Source of the DNA: Metopolophium dirhodum
Lineage: Eukaryota; Arthropoda; Insecta; Hemiptera; Aphididae
DNA: 64,000 nucleotides
Direction: 5' to 3'
NCBI RefSeq assembly: GCF_019925205.1
Contig: NC_083560.1
Span: 45,616,270 to 45,680,269, forward strand
The position numbers were made by a program, and so were the translations under genes. Positions 37,440-50,138 of the stretch are shown piece after piece (positions within the stretch are counted from its first letter, which is position 1; each line of letters begins with the position of its first letter). The notes below the pieces were generated by a model. That model did not search any database and had not been told where the DNA came from. It saw nothing but the letters and a program-made list of their open reading frames with translations.

Positions 37440-37830
37440 CTTCGTCACACACTCTCTTTCTTTCCATCATCTCTATCTCGTTCTCTCTCTTTTCTCTGTC
37501 TCCCTCTCTCTCTTTCACACACGCACTCTCTCTTTCTCTCTCTCTACGAGTGTCTCTGGATCACTCGATCCCCCACCACACTTCGAATTCGGCGTCCTCT
37601 GTGCGGGTTCACTTTGAGAGCTTTCGGCTGCCGCAGGGATCGACGCTATACTGCGCAGCGCCATGTTCAACGAGACGTGCGAGAAAAAGAGGAGGATTTT
37701 GAGGGCTGGCCAAGAGTGGCGGCGCGGGTTAAAAATAGTCGACCGCCGCCTGACGAGGAGTCGTGGAGGTCCTGCAGAGCGAGTGCAGGCGCGGAGGCGG
37801 TTTGCCGTACTGCCAGGAAATCATATACGC
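37440..37830 (+). promoter_or_regulatory. Candidate promoter or Polycomb/Trithorax-type regulatory block
   Basis: The CT/GA tract is followed at about 37560-37830 by GC-rich, TA-free DNA unlike nearly all of its surroundings. A TCACTT initiator-like word lies at 37609-37614, with GGATC at a distance one base short of the usual DPE position, and a Pho/YY1-type GCCATGTT core is at 37660-37667. Two plus-strand frames overlap here (37614-38093 and 37663-37890); their early parts are rich in Arg and Glu and look more protein-like than most frames in the window, so a first exon is conceivable. No domain is recognised. Polycomb-type elements in flies combine GAGAG and GCCAT sites; applying that to this insect is inference. 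Confidence 0.3.
37451..37547. repeat. CT/GA-rich tract
   Basis: About 100 bp composed mostly of CTCTCT and TTTCTCTC blocks. On the minus strand it offers many GAGAG cores. It directly precedes a GC-rich block, which makes a regulatory role more plausible than for the isolated CT tract at 6387. Confidence 0.8.
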
Positions 37831-40639
37831 GTAATGATAACGCTATATATTATATTATTATTATTATTATATATGTACACGGAGCCATAAAAACGAAAGA
37901 AACCTTGGAACTTTGCCTGGAAAGCTTTATAGATTTCGAAAAAAAATTTATACGTAAACACATTTGCGATGACCGCCTTCGGTATAATAATAATAATATA
38001 ATATACCGTATAGCGTTGGCGAAGTGGTCTAGAATCGGATCACTAATGCATATGTATTTGCACTATATGCGCGTGAGAGAAACGCTCGCGTGAGAACTGA
38101 TCTATTATATTAATATATATATAATAATATATATATATCATATATAAAATCGATATAGATTAAGATCGGTATAAAATAAAAAAAATACAAATAAAACGTA
38201 ACGCGGTGTACTAAACTAATGTAGAGACAAAACGCGTGTGTAATAAAAACATAATTTTAATAGAAACAATTTTTTATATACATATAATAATGTGCGCTGC
38301 GGCGCGATGGAACAGAATCGCATCTGTTATAACGACGATCTTTGATCCGAGGAATTAAAATTCAATCATTTCAATTGCTCGACACAACGTAAACATTTGC
38401 GTTATTGTTATTCCGCTGCGTTCGTTAATTGATTGAAGTAATAATAATAATAATAATAATAATTGCGTTGGTATAATTTGTACGAAACCACATGCGTAGA
38501 AATACGTTTTTACAACACCATATAATAATAATAATATTATATTTTAATATTATAATACCACGCTATATGATATAATAATAATAATAATAATAATATATGA
38601 TGTACACGACGGCTGTTAATGATATCCTCGCGCGGTTGTATAATATAGATAACGTTTATTACCGACACTTAAAAGTTAAAAAAGAGACTAAAATATGATA
38701 TTATGTTATGTTAAAAACGTATTTAAAAGATTTATCGGGCCCGTTCTCGCGACAGTCGATGTTTACCTACCTATTATTCTAGTCGGTAAATATGAGGAAC
38801 AAGTCTGCTATCAGCGGAAGATCTAAAGCCGTCTTTTACATTTCCTCGTCACTAATATATAATATATACTATATTATAATAATATGTTCAAGGTTTTTTT
38901 ATTATCCGTTTCCAAACGCTCCCCGCTCGGACGTACGCGTATATTACGATAATTTAATTTCATAAAGCATTTTACGTGTCATATCTGATGTTTATAATGT
39001 GTGTGTTTAAAAAAGAAATAATTTTGTGTTATTATTTTTAATAACGTCGGGAGGCACTCGCATATATCCCATCGATCCCGGTCTCTATGGAATTCTCGGA
39101 CGACCTGAAGCATCCCGACCGAGAACCGGTCTCATTCAATTACCGTATTCAAATTATACGAAAGCGTTATACACCCGACGGGGTGGTGTTTCGATACATT
39201 TTCGGACGTTTCGTTCCTTCTATATACATGCATATATCTTTCAATCTCGGAGCCACGCCACAAACAATGTACGATAAAGAAACGATAATTCACGTCAAAC
39301 GACGAGTCGGGACAGCAGGATCTATACGATACGGGGTTATACTGCAGTATGGAGGTGTATTTACATAATATTATATTGATAATTTACCTCATCGAGATCT
39401 CGCGCACGGGTGCCATGACGCTATTCAGACACTAATCAAAATCTTCAATGTATGTGTATAATATAATCACACGTGATACGAGTTTATATCTCGATGTATA
39501 GGCATATATTTAAGTCGTACACAAAATCTAACAGGTCTAGCAAGTTTTTGTATTTTTTGAAAACATCTCCGGACCCACGTAAAACTGACATGATTCCAGG
39601 TTCACGTCACCCGAATTTCGGGGGAATGATCTATTGAAGCCGACGAAGCGGTAGGGGCCCGTTTTCGTGTGCAGATATTCTGCACAGTCGTGTATACATA
39701 TCATAATATGGTTCACACACGAAAATTCTATTGGCGTCAAAGAATATAGAGAAGATACACAATTTGCGTGCTGTGAATAAGACGATAAAGTTGTAAATCT
39801 GCGATCGTCATTACAACGGTCGTAATATATAATGTGTTGAACTGCAGTTTTAGTTTTATCGAGCATTCCACGGCGACCATAATACTATATTATATTATCA
39901 AAACGCAAAATAATATAACCATGCAGCGAATCCGTAGATCCTGCAGACTGAGCAGCCCTCCACCCACGGAGGCTGCCTATTCGTAATGTCGTAGGTGGGT
40001 AATAATAATGTGATATACGCGGTAATGCAGTACGAGGCAGATAATATGGGGAATTTCGGTTTGTTGTTCTATAATATACCTACACGCGGCCAAAATGTGC
40101 ACCGGGTGAGTCGTATCGCACCCTATCTGCATCATGACGTACAATATACCACTAATTGTTCGACTACAAGTATATGAACTGTATGTACGCAGTCAACACT
40201 ACATGCGCTCAACACAAACTGTAAGTCCACGCTCGACACTCTGGATAATTATATGTACGTAAAACATCGCGAGACGTGTTCATAGATGTGATAAGTATTA
40301 AAACATACATTGTTTGTATACGATATTGTTATTCTTACTTCCGTAGGGTAACGGAATATTGGAGCACCACAATATATCAATGAGATCGCAGACCACAGTG
40401 GAAAATGCAGACGTGAGAGATATTAATATTATATTATATTATATCTATTAGTATTGCATACTCGAGACGCACCGAGTATACCCGATTTTGTACTATTTAC
40501 ATTAATGGTAAAATTTTTTAAAACAATTTATTAAGGATTCAATGTCTATATGGTTATTGGCTTATACTTTTATGGTTATTGGTTAGGTATTGGGTAGGGA
40601 AAAATAGGAAAAGTGTTTGCATTATTTATAATAATTTTA
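37831..40639. other. Non-coding DNA
   Basis: TAA tracts at 38439-38464 and about 38574-38595, and TA-rich stretches at 38100-38160. The overlapping frames at 39026-39368 (plus) and 39537-39866 (minus) have mixed residue composition but no recognised motif. Confidence 0.45.
38439..38464. repeat. (TAA)n microsatellite
   Basis: Eight or nine TAA units in non-coding DNA. Confidence 0.9.
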
Positions 40640-41060
40640 AATTTACAGTTTTTAACTGTTGAGTTTAGGTTATTGAAAAAATATATAAATTGGCCGAGTG
40701 TCACTCAGTATTAGTTGAAGTGGGGTTGCGTCAGTCAAGATCCTCCGTGTTTTTTGAAGTATCCAGAGTGATTTTGATGTGAGCAGTGTGGTTGTTTTTA
40801 GATTGGTTTTTTCAAAACATATTATTTGAGGTTGGAGGTCATAAACAAGACTGTTAACATCAGCTGAACGTTCATATAGAATCCATTGATATTCCATTGA
40901 ATAATTAATGTGCTCATATTTATGCGAGTTGAGGGTTCAATAGTTTATGTTTATTTTATTGATTGGACTGCAGTTGCTGGATAGTTAGCCCCTGGATGCA
41001 TTGTTTGAAATAAGAAGTTAGCCGGTTGGTAACTCTAGCTTTAATGATCAGTCAATTAAT
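40640..41060 (-). mobile_element. Non-LTR retrotransposon (LINE) fragment: start of ORF2 endonuclease
   Basis: On the minus strand an ATG at 40917 begins MSTLIIQWNINGFY, the hallmark N-terminus of an APE-type endonuclease (the QWN motif with its metal-binding Asn). After a frameshift near 40873-40876 the reading continues in another frame (within 40897-40670) with DLQPQIICFEKTNLK, which aligns to the family motif P-x-I-I-x-L-Q-E-T-x-L-K. Here the catalytic Glu of LQET is replaced by Lys, so the copy is dead. Just upstream (about 41050-40970) a frame ending ...TIQQLQSNQ-stop may be the ORF1 tail. No reverse transcriptase follows: the homology fades by about 40640. The island is AT-rich and CpG-poor. 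The clade is probably Jockey/I/R1-like, but this is not resolved. Confidence 0.78.
40670..40917 (-). pseudogene. LINE ORF2 endonuclease-domain pseudogene fragment
   Basis: About 80 codons of the APE endonuclease N-terminal region, split by one frameshift near 40873-40876. The first block has the QWN-I-N-G-F motif; the second has P-Q-I-I-C with an FEKT in place of LQET. The end of the second frame (TDATPLQLILSDTRP) resembles the region where the family has 'DASGGVAILI', but is degraded. Full-length ORF2 proteins are usually about 900-1200 residues, so more than 90% is missing. Confidence 0.75.
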
Positions 41061-44000
41061 ATCGGTCTCCTTTTTTCGGTCATTTTGAGTATTTCGTGTG
41101 AATTGGTTCCCATACTATTACATAATATAGTTCATGTATATAAATACTTTTGTTTGAATATTATTATATTTGTAATTCGTCTATTATATGTATATAACAT
41201 GGTATATTATAATATACCAGCTATTGCGTATATTTAGTAATATCATGCGAGCTCTTCATCGCGTCGACTGCACAAGTCAATATAATGTAAACATCGTAAT
41301 ATAAACTTCGACGGGTGTTAATGTACAACCACCATACGCGGCCAAAAAAAAAAAGAAGAGTTTCCTCAGGTTTTTTTTTTTTATTAATTTCAGTTATATC
41401 CATTTCCGTCTGCGCCGGAACGGTAAAATATATGCTGCAAAGGCCAGTTTAATGTCCACGCACCATTTCCTGCCTACATATTGTGTGGTACAATAACTTA
41501 TAGCCTGCGATCGTATTTCTCGCGAAGTCGATAACGCAGAAAGAGCGTGTGGGCGAAAATCCAAGATTTTTCAAAACTGGTTTCGGCAAATTGTACTCGT
41601 TGCAACGGGAACACACATATGGTGCCTTTACGAAACATGTGTACATTATAATATAGTACGTACGATTTGTGTTGAGTCCATATAGTGAAACGTTAGGTAA
41701 TCAATTTACACGCCAAGCACAGTCAGTTTACACGTTAGGTGCAGTATATACATTTGTTTGCATTACCTACATCACGCAATAGACGTATAGATAATATACA
41801 CACGAATATAATATATTACATCGATAAACGACATCACAAATGCAAATAATTGCAGTGAACGCTGACGTTTTGAGCGTGAACAATACAATAATAATAACAG
41901 AGCGGTTCAGAAAAATGTCGAGGGAGAGTGAGAAAAACAGAGAGAAATAGAGAGTGACAGAGAGATAGTAAAATATGTTTATTTTTTTTTTTCAAATCTC
42001 CGTGTCGTATTATTTACTCGATCGTTTTTTCGTTTATTTTTTTCCTTTCATTCGGTGAACTCGTAATTCCAAAATATCGTCCTTATATGCAGTGAGCACA
42101 GCGGAGTATACATATATACATTATATTATGTACTATCGCTCTATATATAGGTGTATAATATAATACTGATATACCGCTACGGATCGCGGCCTACGAATTA
42201 TTATATCGATAATGAATTACGGAAACACGATACACTGCTGCAGCGACGACACCCGATACTATATATATTTTAATATATCATATTATTGACGAACGTTTTA
42301 GAAATGGAAAAATACAATGGCGTAGGCACTGCAACGGCTGCTTGGAGAGCGACTGCCTTTTCGTAAGAAAAAACCCTTAATGAGGATATTCGGCAGCAGC
42401 GGGACAAAGGTGCATCATCTTATATGTAGGTATATGGGGTGGTATAGGTCCATCTCGCGTATATAAGTGGTACGATATTATCTATTGCGGGTAGCAATCC
42501 GACACCGACGGCATTATTATAAGTAAGGCGCACAATATCTTTAGGTGGAATTTTGGAGGTAGAGCGGGTATGCGATGTGTAGGTTCAGCGAAAGAATGCT
42601 CTGCCGTGAGGTATATATACGATACATGGGTATATATGATAATTTCGTGTCAGCACGAAAAATATAAAAAAATATGTCCGTCGAAAGCAAAACTCGACGT
42701 GGATCCACAGCACATACGTCATAATAATACATAATATTATAATACCTGGGACAAACAATAGTAAATTCTAGTTGTATTTGTTTTCGTGATTTATCTGCGT
42801 CAGGACACCTGCAGAAGTGTTAAACGTGACGACTTCAGACGACATTTATTTTAATTTATGCACATGGCGCAATAGTCTTGACGAACTACTTTCGCCCTTT
42901 TGAGCAGACGCAGCCCGTCCATCTATTATGATGGTCAACGACAGCGCACCAATTCGGCGCACGTGGTACTGTACTACACAATATAGGTTAGGTACCTATA
43001 TAGTTCATTATGTACACACGCGTTCATTCGTGAAATAATGGCAATATATAACACTGTATAGTACACGATTGTACTTTGCGGGCGTATAGCGCGTTTTACT
43101 TTGATATTATTAAATCGTGTGTGTATATATTAAACGCTCGCGGTATGTACTATTATAATACAGGCGGTGGTCGGTTTATCTAGAGGTCAACGAGTCGACC
43201 ATATGTTATACGATGACGATGATGACGATGATGAATCACGGATAATACATTATACAGATATATACCCACAGTCCCACACGTATATTTATACATGCATAAT
43301 ATATATATATAGGCATGTGTGTAATGCATAATCAACTCGAGTGAAATATGTTGATAACGGGCACTTATATAGATACGAAATAGTACATAAGCGTTGATCG
43401 TGTACATAGTAATAATATATAATATAGGTAATATATTCTAATTATAATTATATTATTATCACGCTTGCATTTTCGGTTCGCGTGATGTGTGTCATCGTTT
43501 GTCTCGACCTTTACATAACACATATAGGTATAGTGTATACCGTATTGTAATCACAACGGATGTGGATGTACATAAATAATTTTTTACGTGTGTGTGTATA
43601 TGTGTTTGTTTGGAATCGATAAATTTCGACTTCATTGATTTCGACTCCGTCAAGCTCAGCCGCCCAGTTCAGCTTTTTTATCGAATATTAGCAGATAATA
43701 TATTCTATAGTTGTACACTATGTCGATAGGTAACGTTATAATAATGCATTGCATATTTTATACAGGCCAAAGGGTAACATGTATATATGTATACGCAATA
43801 TTTGTTTATTGAAAACTACTATGATATCCACGGGCAATGCTCTCTGATAAAAGTCGATCTAAACAACTCGCAAAATACGACTTTGATCCCGGTATTTCCG
43901 ACATATGATGCGGAGATGGGTGGTGACCGGGCAACGATCTCGGTCGGCAAAATACGATGGACCGCAAGGCCCCACACGCCAGCGTACATAAAACCGAGGT

Positions 44001-45263
44001 GACACAATAATAATAATAATAATATAATATTATCCCCAATGAGTGTTTGATTTAAGGTCGGTAAAGTATAATGACGTATTCTACGATATGACGAGAATTC
44101 GGGGCGTCTCTCGTCGGTAATATTATTGCCATCGTCGTATTACACACTCACCCACACATTATAATACTCCTCGTCCATCACAATGCTATATTATATTATA
44201 TGCATACACACTCGTCCGAGATATTATAGAGATGATGGTGTCCAGCGTTCGTGTAAAACAATACAATACGACAGTTTATTGGATGTTAATTATTATTTTA
44301 TACGACAGCAGCGGGAACCCGGTGCCGGTGGTCGCGGCGACGTGTTGATCGACGGGTGATGTTGTGCGCGAGCATTATAATAATAATAATATAGAATATT
44401 GTGTGCACGCGCATTATCGTCGTACTCGTATCGGTTCGTTTATCGATATGATAATAATAACAATAATGATAATAATAAAAAACAATAATGAAAGAAAACT
44501 GGCTCGTCATTAAGAACAATGACAAATGATTGCTACGACGCGTTATTATACAATAATAATATGTTAACATTATACTGGCGCGCCGCCGCTCCGATGGGCG
44601 CACACAGCGGATCGCTGAAGATGCGGGGAGCGAAACGTTTCGGTTAATTATCAATGTACAAACGATTCCGTGCGCTGTGTCAGAGATATTATGTGTATAG
44701 GCCCCGCAGAGGGTTCATTTTGTTAATCCGAAGGTTAACGAATCGAATGGTGTACGCCCTGTGCACATTATGTAGAAGAGCTGCTGTTGATCATGATGGT
44801 CGAAACACGACGGCTGCTGCAGACGACGAACCGAACGACGGACGGGTGGTATATTATAATAATAATATTTATGAAATATCAGAATAGGAGAAAAGAGATA
44901 GAAATGAATATCGTTTGAAAGATAACGCTGCAATAATTATATTATATAATGTATGTCATGTAACCATAAACTATAATATATATATGTATGCATAAACGTC
45001 TGCCGTACGACAGGTATTCAGATTGGGTACTCCGTATTCGTTATTATAATATGTTACCGTTACGCGTACGTACCTATACCTATATAATATTACGAGAAAC
45101 AGTCGTGTAGGTGTAAAATGTGTGATGGTGAATGACTCGTTAAAAAGCAAAACATATTTACGTTCCAGATCAACAACACAAGCGGCGTTCGACGTAGGCA
45201 CAGCTTGGGTTTTTTCTACTTATAGTTTCCTCGAACTTTCCGCGATGTCGACTATACCTATAC

Positions 45264-45389
45264 ACTGCTGCGCAGTCATAAAGGAAGAGGAAAACGTAGG
45301 CGCAGTGTTGAAAAGAAAACTATGTTTTTTTTTAATATCAGCTGTATTATAATGACGATTTTTTATGCCTATATAAACTGCTGCGCAGT
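45264..45389. repeat. Duplicated ACTGCTGCGCAGT word, 113 bp apart
   Basis: The same 13-mer is at 45264-45276 and 45377-45389, each preceded by a CCTATA word. It is close to the palindrome ACTGCGCAGT. Related TACTGCGCAG words occur at about 15150, 21978 and 37649. Confidence 0.6.
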
Positions 45390-48300
45390 GATTTGCAGAA
45401 ACTCGCAGTGTTTTTTTTAGGTAAACTCACGAAACACGTTCGTATGTACGGAAGGTTTTTTCGGGACGACTGTGTAAGTTTTCCTGCACTCTTGACGACT
45501 GGTAAGTGGTAGGTACATAATATCATATTACGATGAGCATACAATATCGACGTTTCGTGCGAAAACAATTATCTCTCCAAACACGAAGTAAATATTATAT
45601 TATTATCAAATAATACATATTATAATAATGATGTTATATCCTACGGGCGATCATCACGAGTAGGGGTAATTATAGACGCCCCTGCAACTGCAGGCATATG
45701 GCTTCCGTTGCATGACACACTGCAGGCAAATAACTCCTATAATTAGTGAGCTGCGGAAAACTTCCGAATTTCGTACCCGAGATAGTACCGTTTTAAGTCA
45801 GATCACCGTCGTCGCCTCTATACGAACAGAGCTGCCCTGACACGACCATCACGATCAAATATTATACCGGACCTCGCCTTTTGTATTATAATCTTATAGT
45901 GTCGTATACCTACTACAAAGCATACACACTATCTATTAACGCCACTGTAGTAGGCCGACGACAATATTATTAATGATTGTTAATTTATTTTTTTCAACAC
46001 AAACATTCGATTAACTATTTGGCTGCACCTGTGTGTATAGTAGTATATAACCGCAGTGCAATTTACACACTCCGGTCCAAATACGTCGACGGACGGTAAT
46101 TGTATAATATGGACGAATTACATTATAAATTGCTTCCGCACGTACGTTATATTATATAGGTATACAAAACGGTATGTATAATATATTATATACCTACGGC
46201 TACAACTACACGACCTTCGAGTAGAAATTAATTCGGCTCGCGGGGAAGTTAGTTTGGTCATTTTTCTCTTTTGACGTTCGACGATTTTTCGACTGTTTTC
46301 GTTTTATATACAATAATAATAATAATAATAATATCAGAACGGCACGCTCCGAAAAATTAGCGATTACCCTTATTTTTATTGATAACTATTTCGACATCGG
46401 GACACGTGCCATCTGCCGTCATCGTCGACGATGTATTGAAACGATCATAATATATTATATAATAAATTGATAATATACACATTATATTATATCGTGTGCC
46501 TGTGTCGTCTACACACGCGTATTATAATATTATATAAAGTATGAAACAAAATCATCCACTCGTCGTTATTTTCGTCTTCAAAATGTTCACAGAACACAAT
46601 AATATGACATCTCAGACGAATCGAAATGCATAACTAATAATATTTTATTGTTGATCGAGTTCTTTTTATGAAGTATTTTCTATCGCGAGAAACAAAAAAA
46701 AACGCGTGTGAACAAAATGGCATTGGGTCGTTTGCACCCATAAACAATGTTCGCATTATCGTTGTACACAATACGCAATATAGGTAAAGGCTAGTCGACG
46801 GCCGGCGGCATCGATCACACGGCTTGTCGCGGTTGTCGCAGTTCTTCTGATGTACAGTCGGTCAAGTCTTGTCTTGTCCCGGCAAGGACAAACTGTTACA
46901 GCGTTTATAATCTCTATTGGCAGTATCACTTATTTACCTGCAGTGTGTACTAATAATTACATAATATCATTGATTATAAGTAACTCGGATTAGTTTAAGA
47001 TGTATATATATATATATATTATATGTGTAATTTAAAAATTAGCTGATAGTCATAAATTAGCGACAAATACATTTTGCAATAAATATAAGTGCATATTACA
47101 AGCTTATTATTATTATAATACAGTACAAGTACCTACCTATACTTTAGCGCAAAATAAATGTTATCAATACGTAGGTATATTATAATAATTTATAATAAAT
47201 TGTATACATAGGTAGTGTGCAAACAGTTGTAAATCTGCAGCAACGTTTGTCAAGCCATGATAGCATAATATATATATATATTTTTTTATATTTCATTTAT
47301 TGTCGTTGTTGATAATTCTAAACATTTCAAATGAGCTTTATAGTTGTCGACAAATAACGAAATGATGCAACGAGAATTAATTTGTTAAACCGTTTTTATG
47401 AATACCTCATAATATATAACTGTTGAGGAGCACCTTTACTATGCGTGTTTATAACCATCGTCCAATACTATATAATATGTACCTATACGCATATTTTTTA
47501 AGTCATATTTCGTAAAACTCTAATGCGTAGGCTGTATAGGTGTACACAAAATATTATTGCAGGGCGTATAATAATTTATTGATAATCGCGAGTGTGATTT
47601 TCGCAAATTATTGAAATCGTGAAAAGCATTTATATATTACCCACGTATTATAAACCTCTCCTCGTTGCCGCATTGATATATTCAACGCCTACACAATATC
47701 CAGTCTGTCGATATTATAAAGTTATAAATAAATATGTACGTACTAAGTATATATACATCGCCACCCCGATAACCAAAGCCAAAAACGTAAAATGTTTTAA
47801 CGCGCATTCTACAAGATAAATATAATATTATGTATTATGTATTATACATGTATATATATATAGAAACTGCGTGTATAGCTGTAAAACATTATCGTAATTG
47901 CATTTGTCAATTAACAGCGTCGATAAAAAGAAAAAGAAATGAAATAACCGTCGCGAACTCGGAACGCAATAAAAGTTCTTGAAAAAAAATACTAAAAATA
48001 TGATAATAAAATCTTGTTTTGGTGTACAACATAATATATTTATATTTTATATGTTTAACGAGTTTTCTGTTGATTTACGACGGACTTTTGTAACAGTATC
48101 GAGCACCATATACATATATACCAGTAAAGTCAAATAATAAAACTCAACGCCTTGGCTAATTGTTGATGATGTGATTTATCCGTACGAACACGACTAAATC
48201 ATAGTATTTGTCAAAACATCGTGTGTAAATATATTTTTTTTTCTGACCCGCCCAGGCGCCGCATAGTTATATTGTGCCTACGTATAATATATTTGAGGAT

Positions 48301-50114
48301 TAATACGATATACCTTATACAAGCATATAGCGCATAAACATAATTTTTCTCTTTTATAAACTCTGAAACAATTTTGTCCAAAGTTTTAAGTGGCACTTAT
48401 CGTACGAATATATCCATAAATAGGAATTTAGTCGTGAAAACCTTCACCTAAATAACAATATTATGCCAAAATGTTTGGGTCGTACGTCATCTACAAAAAT
48501 GGTCGTTGCATATGTGTTTGTGCCAAAATAAAGTCGTCCCGTCTTCTTGCCCCGAATATATATACCTGGAGAGTGGAGACCGAATGGTTTTTTTTTGTAA
48601 ATGTTAAAACTATCAAGTTACAAAAATAACGGAAGCGCTAAGTATAGATTTTCTTAAATGACAGACGACGTGTAAGACAGTAATCTATTTGATATCCAAG
48701 TGAAAAAAATACGTCTTCGTGATTCAATTAATACTATGTTCTAAACATGTTTACAATTTTAAAATCGTATGCCTGCTAAAAAGTAAATTCTATATTATTA
48801 ACATTGATCGTCCGACGACGTCCGCTTACTGGATTGTGAAGTTTTATAAGATTTGCATTCAATATAAACATTATATTTATATATTATTGAATTGTATATA
48901 TATCAAGGCAAACCTCTGTCGACTATAATAATACTAATTAATAGTATGTACATATAACAACAACACTGTTTGCGTATAAAGTACCTATACATAAATATAT
49001 ATCATATTGTATATATAGTACACAATGGTCAGCTAATGTGCGGAGTTTACTTGATGCGGTTTACACGACTTTAAATAATAAATATATAGGTAGGTACGTC
49101 GTTACTTTATGTGCTCTTTGAATTACATATATTATTATCACGAGCAACTATAATATGTATCGGATCGCAATAAACCATAATAATAATATATTATATTATA
49201 TATTTATATACCTATATGGGTTGGGAATTTAGTATTTTTTCTCCGCGTGGCGCGTACACACATGTAACAATATGCAACTGCGCACCAATATAATAATATA
49301 TAGGGTATAATACAAGAAAGAAAATTCTGCACAGATATTGGACTGTAAAAATACAATATATATTATATTATAGTTATAGGCACCTATGCAATATATTATA
49401 GGTATGATATATACCATGTAGGAGGTAGGCGGTACTGGTCCTGCACCGTAAGTGCGCATAAAATACTAGTAACGGGAGGACCATAAAACACACTTTATCT
49501 CGTGTTTTTTTTTTTTTTTTATTAATTCCTTTGTTTTGATCGGCGAATATTACGGGCCACGTTTGCAACGCATGTGCAGTACGAAACGTGAGGTATATTG
49601 ATATTTTTCTCCCATTCCGGTGTTGTAGCTGTGGGGCCATAAGTGCACGGCAAAAATAAGTCGAGCCGTACACACGTATTCCCATGAAAACGTCTGCAGC
49701 AGCAGCAGCAGCCGGTGTGCATTTTACGAATTTAATTAATGATTAACCACGGCTAATAATAATAATAATCGTACTGTTTCTCTCTGCGTGATGTAACTGT
49801 GATACGGGCGAAGTATTATTATTTATATAGTCACCGAGATGTTTGAAACATAAAAAAGGCACTATGCGGTCTGCGGGCACGTCCGAGATGCGAATCAGCC
49901 AACAGTGCATATAATATATAAATATATATATATATTTACGTTATATACGTACCATGTGGGGTAGGTATATATATATAATTGGTCTTCCTCGGGATGCATT
50001 CGGCGGGTCGTCTGAAAACGATTCCATTAGACGGACACGACGAGATCGAATCTCCGAGAATGTACCTAATATACACGTGCATGGTAGGACGGTATAGGTA
50101 CACAACACGAGCGG

Positions 50115-50138
50115 CAATAATAATAATAATAATAATAT
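50115..50138. repeat. (TAA)n microsatellite
   Basis: About eight AAT/TAA units; source of the poly-Ile/Leu runs in the frames overlapping it. Confidence 0.9.

Noticed and set aside
38012..38095. A-box-like TGGCGAAGTGG suggesting a tRNA on the plus strand
   Set aside because: No GTTCRANNC B box within the next 70 bases and no acceptor stem.
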